The notes below the pieces were generated by a model that saw only the letters and a program-made list of their open reading frames with translations, had not been told where the DNA came from and ran no database searches. Below are positions 1 through 8,895 of a stretch of 64,000 nucleotides of DNA, one piece after another; the stretch's first letter is position 1, and each line of letters opens with the position of its first letter. The stretch lies in NCBI GenBank assembly GCA_012729635.1, contig JAAYCT010000008.1, positions 1 through 64,000 on the forward strand, given 5' to 3'. Both the position numbers and the translations under genes were made by a program. The DNA comes from Clostridiaceae bacterium. GTDB taxonomy: Bacteria > Bacillota > Clostridia > Saccharofermentanales > Saccharofermentanaceae.

Positions 1-96
1 CAGGAAATCAATCGCATTGAACAGTGGCTGAACACATATCCCCGGAAGATACTGGACTACAGGACGCCACAAGAAGAATACACCCGGGTCGCTTAA
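1..96 (+). CDS. IS30-family transposase, C-terminal end (partial)
   Basis: The first 96 bases read as an open frame of 31 codons ending in TAA; the gene begins outside the window. The tail contains WLNTYPRKILDYRTPQE, which matches the usual C-terminus of IS30-type DDE transposases (pattern LN.RPRK.L.Y.TP.E). These enzymes cut and join the ends of their insertion sequence. The right end of the element should lie in the next several tens of bases, but I could not verify its terminal inverted repeat without the left end. The element sits just upstream of the leuS promoter. Confidence 0.8.
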   Translation, partial: QEINRIEQWLNTYPRKILDYRTPQEEYTRVA

Positions 97-152
97 CAAC
101 TGCGACACTTAATATTGCAATCCGCAGGTTGATTTCCCTACAGCATACCGCA

Positions 153-182
153 TTGGTGATTCCTGTGTCTATCTGTTATAAT
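153..182 (+). promoter_or_regulatory. Probable leuS promoter
   Basis: TTGGTG (153-158), an 18-bp spacer and a perfect TATAAT (177-182) give a sigma-A type promoter. It would start transcription about 60 bases before leuS. No T-box leader is visible; the leader is too short for one. Confidence 0.6.
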
Positions 183-257
183 CTTTTGAAGTAAAACCCC
201 GAGTGCGCCCGTTCCGACACGGCGCGCAACCCATTTTTTTCAAGTGAGGCGATGATC

Positions 258-2732
258 ATGGCATACTCGATCGAGACCGACCGCAAATGGCAGAAGCGCT
301 GGGAAGAAACCGGGCTTTATCAGTTCGACCCGGACGCCGTCGATAAGAAGCTCTATTGCCTCGAGATGTTTTCCTACCCTTCCGGCGCCAACCTTCACGT
401 CGGTCATTGGTACAATTTCGGGCTCACCGACTCCTGGGCGCGCATGAAGCGCATGCAGGGCCATAACGTCTTTCATCCGATGGGCTTTGACGCCTTCGGA
501 CTTCCGGCGGAAAATTACGCAATCAAGACCGGCATTCACCCGCAGGATTCGACGCTCAATAACATCCGTACAATGGAGAAGCAACTCCGGGAGATCGGAG
601 CGACCTACGATTGGAGCTATGAACTCGCAACCTGCCTTCCGGACTACTACCGCTGGAACCAGTGGATTTTCCTTCGTTTGCTCGAAAAGGGCCTGGCGTA
701 CAGAAAGAACGCACCGGTCAACTGGTGCCCGCAATGTAATACCGTCCTTGCGAACGAACAGGTGATCGACGGCGCGTGCGAGCGTTGTTCCGCCGAAGTC
801 GTAAGAAAGAATATGACGCAATGGTTTTTCGCGATCACGAAGTACGCGCAGGAGCTTCTGGATTTCCTTCCGAAGCTCGACTGGCCGGAGAAGACCAAGA
901 AGATCCAGACCAACTGGATCGGCCGCTCCGAGGGCGCGCAGATCTCTTTTCTGTGCGAGAAGGACGGAAAGCCCCTTACCGACGACAATCATGAGCCCGT
1001 AAAGCTCGACGTTTTCACGACGCGCGCGGACACCCTTTTAGGCGTCACCTATGTCGTCGTCGCCCCCGAGTCCGAGATCTGTGATCTTTTGACCACCGAC
1101 GAGTGTCGCGAGAACGTCGCTTCATACCGGGAATTGACCCGGAAAGCCAGCGATATCGATCGTATGTCCACGACGCGGGAAAAGACCGGCGTATTCACCG
1201 GATCTTTCGCGATACACCCGATCACCGGAAAGAAGTTTCCGATCTGGGCGGCGGACTATGTCATCGCCGGCTACGGAACCGGCATCGTCATGGCCGTCCC
1301 CGCGCACGACGAACGCGACTTTGAGTTCGCGACGAAGTTTGGCCTTCCGATCCTCCGCGTCATCGCCTCGGCTCCGGACGCCGAAGACAAGCTTCCCTTC
1401 ATCGAAAAAGGCATCAATGTAAACTCCGGCGAATTCGACGGCCTCGGTTTTCAAGATTCAGTACACGCGATCATAAATAAGCTATCCGCGCAGAACATGG
1501 GCGAGCTCAAGATCAATTTCCGCCTGCGCGACTGGCTGATCTCCCGTCAACGCTACTGGGGCACACCGATCCCGGTCGTCCACTGCGAAAAGTGCGGCGT
1601 CCTCCCGGTTCCCGATGAAGACCTGCCCGTGCTTCTTCCGTACGACGTGGAATTTCGCCCGGACGGCGAATCGCCGCTTGCGAAAAACGATGCGTTTATG
1701 AACACGACGTGCCCCCGTTGCGGCGCGCCCGCCAAGAGAGACCCCGATACGATGGATACCTTTGTCGACTCCTCTTGGTATCAGTTCCGCTACCCGGACA
1801 ACCGGAACGACAAGGCTCCTTTTAACCGTGAGCTCATCAATACGATGTGCCCGGTCGATAAATACGTCGGCGGCCCCGAGCACGCGGCGATGCATCTGCT
1901 GTACGCGCGGTTTTTTACAAAAGCCCTGCGCGACATGGGTTACCTCAATTTCGACGAGCCTTTCTCCTCTCTCGTTCACCAGGGCATCATCCTCGGGCCG
2001 GACGGCAACCGGATGTCCAAGAGCCGCGGGAACACAGTCGCTCCGGACGAATATGTCAAAAAATACGGATCCGATGTCTTTCGAACCTACCTCGGCTTCG
2101 GATTCGCTTATACCGAGGGCGGCCCGTGGAGCGACGGAGGACTTCAGGCGATCGCCAAATTCATCGGGCGTATCGAACGCCTGATCGAAGATATTGCAGA
2201 CGCGCCTTCCGGTAAACCTTTCTCCGGGGATCCGTCCGGCGACGACAAGGCGCTTCTTTATGCTCTGAACTACACGATCAAATCCGTTACCGCCGATACC
2301 GACCGGTTTCAGTTCAACACCTCGATCGCCCGATTGATGGAGCTTCTGAATGCGATCGGTAAATATCGCGATTCCGGAAAGGTCAAGCCCGCACTCCTGA
2401 GAGAAACGTGTGAAACCCTCCTTCTGCTGTTATCACCCTACGCGCCGCATTTCTGCGAGGAGATGTGGGAGAAGCTCGGAAACACCTACTCGATCTTTAA
2501 CCAAAAATGGCCGGAACACGACGAGGCCGCGCTCGTCCTCGATACGATCGAGATCGCCGTTCAGGTCAACGGGCAGGTCAAATTCAAGCTCGATATCGAT
2601 AGCGAACTCTCCGCCGGGGAGGTTGAGAAACTCGTCCGGGACGACGATCGTCTGACCGAGGTTCTGGCCGGACGTAACATTGTTAAATTCATATACGTGA
2701 AAGGGCGTCTGGCAAATATCGTCGCAAAATAA
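258..2732 (+). CDS. leuS: Leucyl-tRNA synthetase
   Basis: Cytoplasmic class Ia aminoacyl-tRNA synthetase that charges tRNA-Leu with leucine. The HIGH-type signature is HVGH at about residues 47-50 and the KMSKS-type loop is [10 protein letters not shown] near residue 585. A zinc-ribbon-like insert (CPQC...CERC) follows near residue 170, then the CP1 editing domain and a C-terminal anticodon-binding region. At 824 residues it has the usual bacterial length. The frame has two possible ATGs, at 252 and 258; I chose 258 because the AGTGAGG ribosome site (243-249) is correctly spaced from it and the protein then begins [11 protein letters not shown]. It is followed after about 20 bases by a convergent gene, with no clear terminator between them. 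Confidence 0.97.
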   Translation: MAYSIETDRKWQKRWEETGLYQFDPDAVDKKLYCLEMFSYPSGANLHVGHWYNFGLTDSWARMKRMQGHNVFHPMGFDAFGLPAENYAIKTGIHPQDSTLNNIRTMEKQLREIGATYDWSYELATCLPDYYRWNQWIFLRLLEKGLAYRKNAPVNWCPQCNTVLANEQVIDGACERCSAEVVRKNMTQWFFAITKYAQELLDFLPKLDWPEKTKKIQTNWIGRSEGAQISFLCEKDGKPLTDDNHEPVKLDVFTTRADTLLGVTYVVVAPESEICDLLTTDECRENVASYRELTRKASDIDRMSTTREKTGVFTGSFAIHPITGKKFPIWAADYVIAGYGTGIVMAVPAHDERDFEFATKFGLPILRVIASAPDAEDKLPFIEKGINVNSGEFDGLGFQDSVHAIINKLSAQNMGELKINFRLRDWLISRQRYWGTPIPVVHCEKCGVLPVPDEDLPVLLPYDVEFRPDGESPLAKNDAFMNTTCPRCGAPAKRDPDTMDTFVDSSWYQFRYPDNRNDKAPFNRELINTMCPVDKYVGGPEHAAMHLLYARFFTKALRDMGYLNFDEPFSSLVHQGIILGPDGNRMSKSRGNTVAPDEYVKKYGSDVFRTYLGFGFAYTEGGPWSDGGLQAIAKFIGRIERLIEDIADAPSGKPFSGDPSGDDKALLYALNYTIKSVTADTDRFQFNTSIARLMELLNAIGKYRDSGKVKPALLRETCETLLLLLSPYAPHFCEEMWEKLGNTYSIFNQKWPEHDEAALVLDTIEIAVQVNGQVKFKLDIDSELSAGEVEKLVRDDDRLTEVLAGRNIVKFIYVKGRLANIVAK

Positions 2733-2753
2733 AAAGTAATCCGTTTTGTAAAA

Positions 2754-4241
2754 TCAGACCCGGCCGGGGCCGCGCAACGCGGCTTCGGCCGCTTGCTTTT
2801 CCGCCCAGACGCTGACCGATCCGGCCGCGACCGGAAAATCCGCAGAGCCGGTCTCATCAAGGACGATCTGCTCTCCCCGATTCCCGGTCATATCGATCCA
2901 TATCGAGCCGGTCCGCTCCGCCCCGAACGAGAACCGCAGCGCATTTTCGCACTCGTTACTGATCACGACCGCCAAGCCCGATCCGGGATGCTCCGGATCT
3001 CCGCTTCGCTTCCATCCGATACAGTTCTTCTGCTCGAAAAGATCCTCCTGATCGCCGTACGACAGATATTTGCGCGCAAGAAGAAGCGGATCAAGGCGCT
3101 CCTTCAACGGAGCCTTCGGCGCTTCACCGCCGATCCCGTAATAGTCCCCGTAAAAGAGGCACGGATAGCCGTCTTTGCGAAGAAGGATCAGCGCATAGGC
3201 AATCTGCTTGAACCACTCTTCGATGAATGACTCCAAAGACTGCCGATGCTGAGAATCGTGGTTATCGACAAAGGTAACGACATTCATCGGGTTGTAGGAA
3301 ACAAGTGCGTCCCCGAAAATGGTACGAAGATCGTAGCCGTTTCCCGCCCGTGATGCATCAAAAAGGTTAAAATGCAACGGCACGTCAAACAGCGTAAGAT
3401 GATAATTCACGTCCGACAAATACTCACGCAGTCTGGCCGGCTCACCCCTCCAGTATTCCCCGACGACAAAAAACGAGCGATCCAGACCCTCGCGAATGTT
3501 TTTCACGAACCGCTCGATAAAATTCTCGTCAATATGTTTTACCGCATCGAGTCGCATCCCGTCCAGCTTGAGTTCATCGGTGATCCATTTGCCCCACCGG
3601 ATGGTTTCTTCGACAACATCCGGATGGCTGTAATCGATATTCGCAAACATTAGAAAATCATAATTGCCGAATTCCTCGTCAACACCGTCCGAGAAATCTT
3701 TGTTTTCACCGACAATTTTAAATATTGCGGTCTCCCCGGTCCTTTGATCATAATCGGTTGCGGTAAAATGCTCCCAATTCCACTGAAAGCCGGAATATTT
3801 TTCTCCGCGCCCGGGAAAATAGAACCGCGTCCATGCCTCGATGAAAAACGGCTCCGACAGGATCGTCCTACGATCCATCGGATCGACCTTAACGACCCGC
3901 ACTTCCTGTGTTTCGTCCGCTGCGGCCTTATGATTCAAAACGACATCCGCATACACCTTGAGCCCCGCTAAGTGAAGCCTTTCGATCGCCTGAAGAAGTG
4001 ATTGCTTATCTCCGTATTTGGTCGGAACTCCTCCCTTCTGGTCAAATTCCCCGAGGTCAAAAAGGTCATAGACCCCGTACCCGACATCCCACGGAGAGGT
4101 CGATTTGCAGCACGGCGGAATCCACACGCCGGACACGCCGAGCGCGGCCAAGTGCTCCGCGTCAGCCGCCAGGCGCTCCCAGTGGCGATGATCGGCGGGA
4201 AGATCCCACTCGAAATACTGCATCATGATGTAATTATCCAA
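2754..4241 (-). CDS. Alpha-amylase, glycoside hydrolase family 13
   Basis: Hydrolyses internal alpha-1,4 bonds of starch, glycogen or maltodextrins. All four GH13 regions are visible: I ADVVLNHK, II GMRLDAVKH (catalytic Asp), III VVGEYW (catalytic Glu) and IV FVDNHDSQ. No signal peptide is seen and the family starts close to MMQYFEW, so it is probably cytoplasmic and may act on glycogen together with the phosphorylase gene at 47,997. The frame extends up to a TTG at 4355 preceded by GGGAGG, but a promoter (4288-4318) lies inside that extension. I therefore prefer the TTG at 4241, with ATG 4226 as the alternative. The 495-residue product fits the intracellular AmyA group. Confidence 0.9.
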   Translation of the reverse strand: MDNYIMMQYFEWDLPADHRHWERLAADAEHLAALGVSGVWIPPCCKSTSPWDVGYGVYDLFDLGEFDQKGGVPTKYGDKQSLLQAIERLHLAGLKVYADVVLNHKAAADETQEVRVVKVDPMDRRTILSEPFFIEAWTRFYFPGRGEKYSGFQWNWEHFTATDYDQRTGETAIFKIVGENKDFSDGVDEEFGNYDFLMFANIDYSHPDVVEETIRWGKWITDELKLDGMRLDAVKHIDENFIERFVKNIREGLDRSFFVVGEYWRGEPARLREYLSDVNYHLTLFDVPLHFNLFDASRAGNGYDLRTIFGDALVSYNPMNVVTFVDNHDSQHRQSLESFIEEWFKQIAYALILLRKDGYPCLFYGDYYGIGGEAPKAPLKERLDPLLLARKYLSYGDQEDLFEQKNCIGWKRSGDPEHPGSGLAVVISNECENALRFSFGAERTGSIWIDMTGNRGEQIVLDETGSADFPVAAGSVSVWAEKQAAEAALRGPGRV

Positions 4242-4287
4242 AAAATCCCCCGTCTCCGCCCGTTTTTTCAATCGCTTTGTTCCAACG

Positions 4288-4318
4288 ATTATATCATCAA
4301 AAAGACGCCTACCGACAA
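4288..4318 (-). promoter_or_regulatory. Probable promoter of the alpha-amylase gene
   Basis: On the minus strand TTGTCG (4318-4313), a 19-bp spacer and TATAAT (4293-4288). The predicted RNA start lies near 4281, about 40 bases before the preferred TTG start. This argues against translation from the upstream TTG at 4355. Confidence 0.5.
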
Positions 4319-4519
4319 TCGAATCCTTACGATCAGAATGGCTTCTTTTCTTCAATTGCCTCCCTGTTCGTCACGTACGGCACCGTTACATAGACGAATT
4401 TCCTCTGATGCTGCTCTTCTTGTCGCCCGCTCTCGTCTGAAGCATATGGTTCTCCTTTACACCAGAAGATCTTAAACCACGCTCCGTATTTTTTCCCGGG
4501 TAATTTTCAATGCAGTCTC

Positions 4520-4549
4520 CGTCCTTCCGGAACTTACGTATGCTATAAT
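4520..4549 (+). promoter_or_regulatory. Probable extended -10 promoter
   Basis: TGCTATAAT, with TATAAT at 4544-4549, is an extended -10 element. The -35 region is poor. It lies 31 bases before the zinc-ribbon membrane protein gene. Confidence 0.45.
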
Positions 4550-4580
4550 CACGATAATGTGAAAAGGAGTTGTAGACAAG

Positions 4581-5060
4581 ATGAACTGCTTCTATCATCA
4601 TGAAACGGAGGCGACATGCACCTGTGTCGGCTGTCGGAAGGGCTTGTGCTCCTATTGCGGATCGATTTCGACGCCGCCGAGGTGTGCGGATTGTCTGATC
4701 CAGGCAAACGAGAAGGAACGCAAATCCTTTCTGTATACTTTGATTGTCGGCTCTTTCTTCTTTCTGGTAACGGCGGCCGTTCTGTTTATCGCGGTCGGCT
4801 CAGCCGCTTTTCTATCTCCGCTTTGGTGGCTTTTACTGATCGTAATCGCTACGATTCCTTGGGGCTGGCGTTTTCTCCATTCCCTATTCCCGGTCTTTTT
4901 CTTCTCGACTTCCATTTTTCTGTTTCTCCTGCACCTGATTTTCAAGGCGGCACTTTCCGTATTTGCAGGAATCGTTGTAATGCCGTGGCAAATCATTTCC
5001 GCGATTCGACTATCCGTCCAAAACCGTACGGTCCGGAAAAAATTCGAAGAGAGTTTGTAG
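4581..5060 (+). CDS. Small Cys-rich (B-box-like) membrane protein
   Basis: A 159-residue protein of unknown role. The first 45 residues are rich in Cys and His (CFYHH...CTCVGC...CSYC...CADC), as in B-box-like zinc-binding modules found at the N-terminus of some Firmicute membrane proteins. Three or four hydrophobic segments follow between about residues 50 and 140, with a basic tail (RKKFEESL). I infer a cytoplasmic zinc-binding head on an integral membrane body. AAGGAG lies about 11 bases before the ATG. It has its own promoter and stands alone before the tRNA gene. I cannot give a function. Confidence 0.7.
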   Translation: MNCFYHHETEATCTCVGCRKGLCSYCGSISTPPRCADCLIQANEKERKSFLYTLIVGSFFFLVTAAVLFIAVGSAAFLSPLWWLLLIVIATIPWGWRFLHSLFPVFFFSTSIFLFLLHLIFKAALSVFAGIVVMPWQIISAIRLSVQNRTVRKKFEESL

Positions 5061-5080
5061 TCGCTTTGCACCTTTCATTA

Positions 5081-5109
5081 TTGACATCACCCGCGTAAAT
5101 TCATATAAT
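5081..5109 (+). promoter_or_regulatory. Consensus promoter of the tRNA-Thr gene
   Basis: A perfect TTGACA (5081-5086), exactly 17 bp, and a perfect TATAAT (5104-5109). This is the best sigma-A match in the window. The tRNA begins 38 bases after the -10 box. Confidence 0.85.
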
Positions 5110-5147
5110 TCCATTTGCCCCTGAAATGGCATTATCCAATCCTTTTT

Positions 5148-5223
5148 GCCGATTTAGCACAGTTGGTAGTGCAGCTGATTTGTAATCAGCAGGTCGTCAG
5201 TTCAAGTCTGACAATCGGCTCCA
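5148..5223 (+). tRNA. tRNA-Thr (anticodon TGT)
   Basis: The acceptor stem pairs GCCGATT with AATCGGC, with discriminator T and an encoded CCA (5221-5223). The D-arm contains AGTTGGTAGT and the anticodon stem GCTGA/TCAGC closes the loop TTTGTAA. This gives anticodon TGT, which reads ACA threonine codons. The T-arm contains GTTCAAGTC. All parts of a normal cloverleaf are present. Confidence 0.96.
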
Positions 5224-5226
5224 AAT

Positions 5227-5257
5227 AGGCGGTTTCGATGGATCGGGACCGCCTTTT
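5227..5257 (+). terminator. Intrinsic terminator after tRNA-Thr
   Basis: The stem AGGCGGT (5227-5233) pairs with ACCGCCT (5248-5254) and is followed by a short T-run. It ends the single-gene tRNA transcript. Confidence 0.75.
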
Positions 5258-5421
5258 CATTTCGATCGTCTTCCGTTCTTTGTTAATTTATAAGTCGATA
5301 TGTATTCGTTACAAATGGTATTTGAATTGTTCATACATCATTTTCCTGCCGTTGATATGATCAAATCATACGAAAGGATACATTTTCATTGGATTACCGT
5401 ATACGGATCGGGGTGATGTAA

Positions 5422-6207
5422 ATGATACCGGAAGAAAAGTCCGTCAACCGTCCCATAATGATCGCTCTATGTATTGCTTTGATTCTTTTCTCCTTTCCCG
5501 TTGCGGTTTTCGCGGGTGTGGCGACAACCGAAGAGACGAGTGCTACTGAGTCAACAACCCTCTCCTCGGATATTTCGTTGGAAGGCGGTTATATAGCGAC
5601 GGGTGTTCTCCCGCCGTCATCTTCTGAAGAAACGACCCCGGAAAACACTGCGACCGTGACGACGACAGAAACTTCGGAATCAACGACAGACACAACCTCC
5701 GAAACCTCGGATGCAACGCAGGCAACGACGACCGCACCGATCACAAGCGCAACAACCGCCACGTCACCAACCCAAAGCGAATCATCGGAAACAACACGGC
5801 AAGTCGAGTCGGAAACGATTCCGGAAACAAAATTATCACAAGAAACAACCGAACCGGTCCCGGTGACTGAATCCGCTGTTGTCTCCGGAATTTCGGAAGA
5901 AAGCCATTCTCCTTCGGAAGCAACGGTCACATCTCTTTTGACCGCTCCGATCCCGGACACTCCGGACACGGATTATTCCTGTTTTATGTGGATCCTGCTG
6001 ATTCTCCTGCTTCTTTTCTTGTTGATTCTATTTCTGATCTGGATTTATCGGGAAGAAAAAAAGAAGAAAAAGGGCGAGGAGCCCCAAGCCCATTCGGAAC
6101 CTGCTGTTGTTTCGGATGAAACCGTCTCGTCCGAGGCCTTGGAGAACTCAGAATTAAGGGATACGGCCCAAAACGCCGAAGAAATCTTTGAAAATCATAA
6201 CGAGTAA
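5422..6207 (+). CDS. Secreted Ser/Thr-rich type I membrane protein
   Basis: A 261-residue protein with no recognised domain. It has an N-terminal signal peptide (likely cleavage after AVFA near residue 31), then about 150 residues dominated by Thr, Ser and Glu. A strongly hydrophobic Leu/Ile segment follows near residues 187-208, then a Lys-rich stop-transfer stretch and an acidic cytoplasmic tail of about 45 residues. I infer an extended outer stalk, possibly a glycosylation target, anchored by one helix. GGGGTGAT just before the ATG is the ribosome site. No partner gene points to a role. Confidence 0.75.
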   Translation: MIPEEKSVNRPIMIALCIALILFSFPVAVFAGVATTEETSATESTTLSSDISLEGGYIATGVLPPSSSEETTPENTATVTTTETSESTTDTTSETSDATQATTTAPITSATTATSPTQSESSETTRQVESETIPETKLSQETTEPVPVTESAVVSGISEESHSPSEATVTSLLTAPIPDTPDTDYSCFMWILLILLLLFLLILFLIWIYREEKKKKKGEEPQAHSEPAVVSDETVSSEALENSELRDTAQNAEEIFENHNE

Positions 6208-6244
6208 AAAACGGATAATTTCTCCTCTTGTTTGATTTTGAATC

Positions 6245-6278
6245 AATCCGTGCCGAATATTCCGGTACGGATTTTGTT
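6245..6278 (+). terminator. Intrinsic terminator
   Basis: An 11-bp stem with one G-T pair (6245-6255 with 6263-6273) and a 7-base loop leads into a T-rich stretch. It lies 38 bases after the Ser/Thr-rich protein gene. Confidence 0.8.
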
Positions 6279-6334
6279 ATCTGATTAAACGTATTTCACA
6301 TATTTTTCTTGTTTCGTTCATGTTATGTTATGGA

Positions 6335-6363
6335 TTGGACATATAAAAAGTCTACAATAAAAT
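6335..6363 (+). promoter_or_regulatory. Promoter of the VOC protein gene
   Basis: TTGGAC (6335-6340), a 17-bp spacer and TAAAAT (6358-6363). It lies 46 bases before the chosen start. Confidence 0.65.
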
Positions 6364-6408
6364 CTGAGCGGTTTGTACGATTTACCGTCTGAAAAACGGA
6401 GGATGATT

Positions 6409-7440
6409 ATGCTCCAACTGAGTTCGACATACATTATCGCTCGAAACATGGAGCGATCCGTTGAGTTTTATTCTCTGTTGTTCGGGATGGAGCCATCCGC
6501 TCGAATTTCAGATCGGTGGGCTCAGTTTGATATCAGCGGTGGTTGCTTCGGCATTTTTAATCAAATGTTTGATTATAAAGAGCTTATTTCAGGGAAAACA
6601 GTAACTGCAGAATATAACAAGTCTTATATCGATCGGTTACGAAAGCACAACACCGTTTTCGGAAATAATGTAATCCATCATTTTCGCTCAGCGCATCTTA
6701 ACGATGAGTATGAACGTCTGGAAGCGCTTCGTATCGGACCTTTATCGGATATCTTGTATGTCAATATTGATACGCCGTATTATTTTTTCACACTGAGTGA
6801 TCCGGACGGAAACATCATTGAAATTACCGGATCCTACGCAGACGCAACGGATACTTCGGATGCGAAAGTCGTTACGGAAAAAGATCGTCCGGAGCCGGTC
6901 GACGAGAAAATAATGACAAAGGCCTCAGAGCCGGTCGACGAGAAAAGACCTTCTAAAACTGTCGCCGCAAAACCGGAACCGCCGAAGGATGTCGCCGAGG
7001 AACCGGAGAAACCGGAAGATTTCGCCACGGAACCGGAACCCCTATCCGAAAAAGCTTCGGACACAAGTTCGGAACATATTCCTTTCTCGAACATTTTAAA
7101 GACGGAGGAAAGCTCCGTCACCACCGATGAAATTCGTTCCGCGCTCCGCGATGAAAATTCCCCCTTTTCTCAGGAGTCCTTCTTTGACCGAACCGTTTTA
7201 AAAGCCGCTCTTATGAAAGAAAGAGAGCGCCAGCTCCGCGAGAAAATCTCGGCGATGCCGATATTTAAGCCGATTCCTCCCGAACCGGAGGAGCCGGAGC
7301 CCGAAATTCTCCAAGAAGAACCGACACCGACGGAAGCGGCCGCGCCGAACCCAAAAAAGAAGGCTTCACCCGAACCAAAAATTCCGAAGCGACCGATTTG
7401 GGAAGAGGAAACGCCGAAGGATCTTTGGAGTAAAGAGTAA
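6409..7440 (+). CDS. VOC (glyoxalase-fold) protein with long acidic Pro/Glu-rich tail
   Basis: The first 130 residues form a vicinal-oxygen-chelate (glyoxalase/bleomycin-resistance) module: it opens STYIIARNMERSVEFYSLLFG and ends LSDPDGNIIEITG, the usual first and last strands. Many members bind a metal and a small substrate, but the substrate here cannot be told. Residues 135-343 are a low-complexity region of Glu, Pro, Lys and Ala with repeated PEPVDEK-like units, unusual for this family and probably disordered. GGAGG is correctly spaced only from ATG 6409; the frame also opens at a TTG at 6373 that lacks a ribosome site. It is a single-gene unit with its own promoter. Confidence 0.75.
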   Translation: MLQLSSTYIIARNMERSVEFYSLLFGMEPSARISDRWAQFDISGGCFGIFNQMFDYKELISGKTVTAEYNKSYIDRLRKHNTVFGNNVIHHFRSAHLNDEYERLEALRIGPLSDILYVNIDTPYYFFTLSDPDGNIIEITGSYADATDTSDAKVVTEKDRPEPVDEKIMTKASEPVDEKRPSKTVAAKPEPPKDVAEEPEKPEDFATEPEPLSEKASDTSSEHIPFSNILKTEESSVTTDEIRSALRDENSPFSQESFFDRTVLKAALMKERERQLREKISAMPIFKPIPPEPEEPEPEILQEEPTPTEAAAPNPKKKASPEPKIPKRPIWEEETPKDLWSKE

Positions 7441-7545
7441 TCCCCCGTTTTGATTCATTTTTGTTTTGTGATAAAATCGCGTCTTGAGCAACAAGGCGCA
7501 TTTTTTTCGAAAAAGGAGTATTTTTGCGGCACTTTCGGATTTGAC

Positions 7546-7575
7546 TTGCATAAGTCAGGCAATAACGATTAAAAT
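7546..7575 (+). promoter_or_regulatory. Probable promoter of the NlpC/P60 gene
   Basis: TTGCAT (7546-7551), an 18-bp spacer and TAAAAT (7570-7575). It lies 28 bases before the TTG start. Confidence 0.5.
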
Positions 7576-7603
7576 TGAATATATTAAATTGAGGAATCCA
7601 AAA

Positions 7604-8776
7604 TTGAAGAAACTGAAACAACAAGACCAATCCTTCGATACTCCGGCGAAGCCGAGCCAATGGCGGAAGCTTATTGAGTTTATCGCTTTTTTGGCCATGG
7701 AATATCGCTTCATCCTGCTGGCGTTCTCTATTTTGATTGCGTCCGTTTTTCTTTCCGCTTTGACCGTTCAGCAGATTCGAGCACATTTATCACCGAGCGA
7801 CCCGATTCATAACAACGATTTTGTATTTGTGAGCACCGAAGATGACGCGGTCCCGACCACCTCCCCGACACCCTCGCCTTCGCCTTCGCCGACACCTTCG
7901 CCGACCCCGACATGTACTCCGACACCGACGCCCGATCCTACACTTCGGCAAGGCGACGAAAATGATCGGGTCCGGGAGCTTCAGGAGCGTCTCATGGATC
8001 TGAATTATATGGATCTGGATGAGGCAACTTCATATTTCGGAACGGCTACCAAATATGCCATCCAACTTTTCCAACGGCAACACGAGCTTGCTCAGGACGG
8101 AGTCGCGGGACCGAAAACACTGGACCTTCTGTTTTCCCGGGACGCGAAAAAATATACTTTACTGAAAGGAACCTCCGGTAACGACGTCGACAGTCTCCAA
8201 CGCCAACTGGTTGATTTGGGGTATTTGGAAAAAGCCACCGGATATTACGGGACCATGACCGTCAACGCGGTTAAGGACTTTCAGGAAAGAAACGGTCTGA
8301 CGGTCGATGGAAAAACCGGCGAGCAAACGCTGGCTCTCATTTATTCGCCGAAAGCCAAGGCGAGCGCAAGCAAAATTCAAGAAGAAAACCGACGTGCAAA
8401 CATCAAGACGTTCATCTCTATCGCAAAAGAGCAGCTCGGCGACAAATATGTTTTGGGAGCCGTCGGTCCGAATTCATTTGATTGCTCGGGTCTGGTCTAT
8501 TACTGTCTCAGAGAGGCCGGCTCTTCTCGCGGCAGATATAACGCCTTGGGATACTCACAGGTCACGGATTGGGAGGAGATCAAGTCGATGAACAATCTGG
8601 AGATCGGAGACTTGTTGTTTTTCAGCACCGGCGGCAAGTCGATCGGTCATGTTGGGATCTATATCGGAAACGGAGAAATGATCGACGCCTCTTCTTCGAA
8701 CGGAAAGGTCGTCCGCCGCTCCTGCAAAACCGACTTCTGGACGAAAAATTTCAAGGGCGCGCGACGCCCCTGGTAA
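7604..8776 (+). CDS. Membrane-anchored NlpC/P60 peptidoglycan endopeptidase with two PG-binding domains
   Basis: Predicted to cut peptide bonds in peptidoglycan outside the membrane. The order is: a cytoplasmic head, one membrane segment (about residues 30-52), a Thr/Pro/Ser linker (TSPTPSPSPSPTPSPTP), two peptidoglycan-binding domains in tandem, and a C-terminal NlpC/P60 domain. The domain has its catalytic Cys in FDCSGLVYYC and His in IGHVGIYIGNG. The frame is open from a TTG at 7484, but GAGGA at 7591-7595 fits the TTG at 7604 (product MKKLKQQDQ, 390 residues). The linker DNA is a Pro-codon repeat at about 7855-7935. The gene stands alone and probably serves cell-wall turnover. Confidence 0.9.
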   Translation: MKKLKQQDQSFDTPAKPSQWRKLIEFIAFLAMEYRFILLAFSILIASVFLSALTVQQIRAHLSPSDPIHNNDFVFVSTEDDAVPTTSPTPSPSPSPTPSPTPTCTPTPTPDPTLRQGDENDRVRELQERLMDLNYMDLDEATSYFGTATKYAIQLFQRQHELAQDGVAGPKTLDLLFSRDAKKYTLLKGTSGNDVDSLQRQLVDLGYLEKATGYYGTMTVNAVKDFQERNGLTVDGKTGEQTLALIYSPKAKASASKIQEENRRANIKTFISIAKEQLGDKYVLGAVGPNSFDCSGLVYYCLREAGSSRGRYNALGYSQVTDWEEIKSMNNLEIGDLLFFSTGGKSIGHVGIYIGNGEMIDASSSNGKVVRRSCKTDFWTKNFKGARRPW

Positions 8777-8895
8777 ATCAATCCAGTTTTGAATTGGCAC
8801 GCAGAAGAGGTCTGCCGATCTTTCAAAATGATCCATTTGACCCGGATTGGGGCGCATGACGAAGTTTCAGAGACCATTTTTCGAAAAGAAATGTG

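Noticed and set aside
240-992. 250-residue minus-strand frame over the start of leuS
   Set aside because: leuS is conserved throughout this stretch; the opposite frame is a shadow.
7855-7935. Short repeated DNA resembling a minisatellite or CRISPR-like array
   Set aside because: It is a run of Pro/Thr/Ser codons encoding the linker of the NlpC/P60 protein, without spacers.
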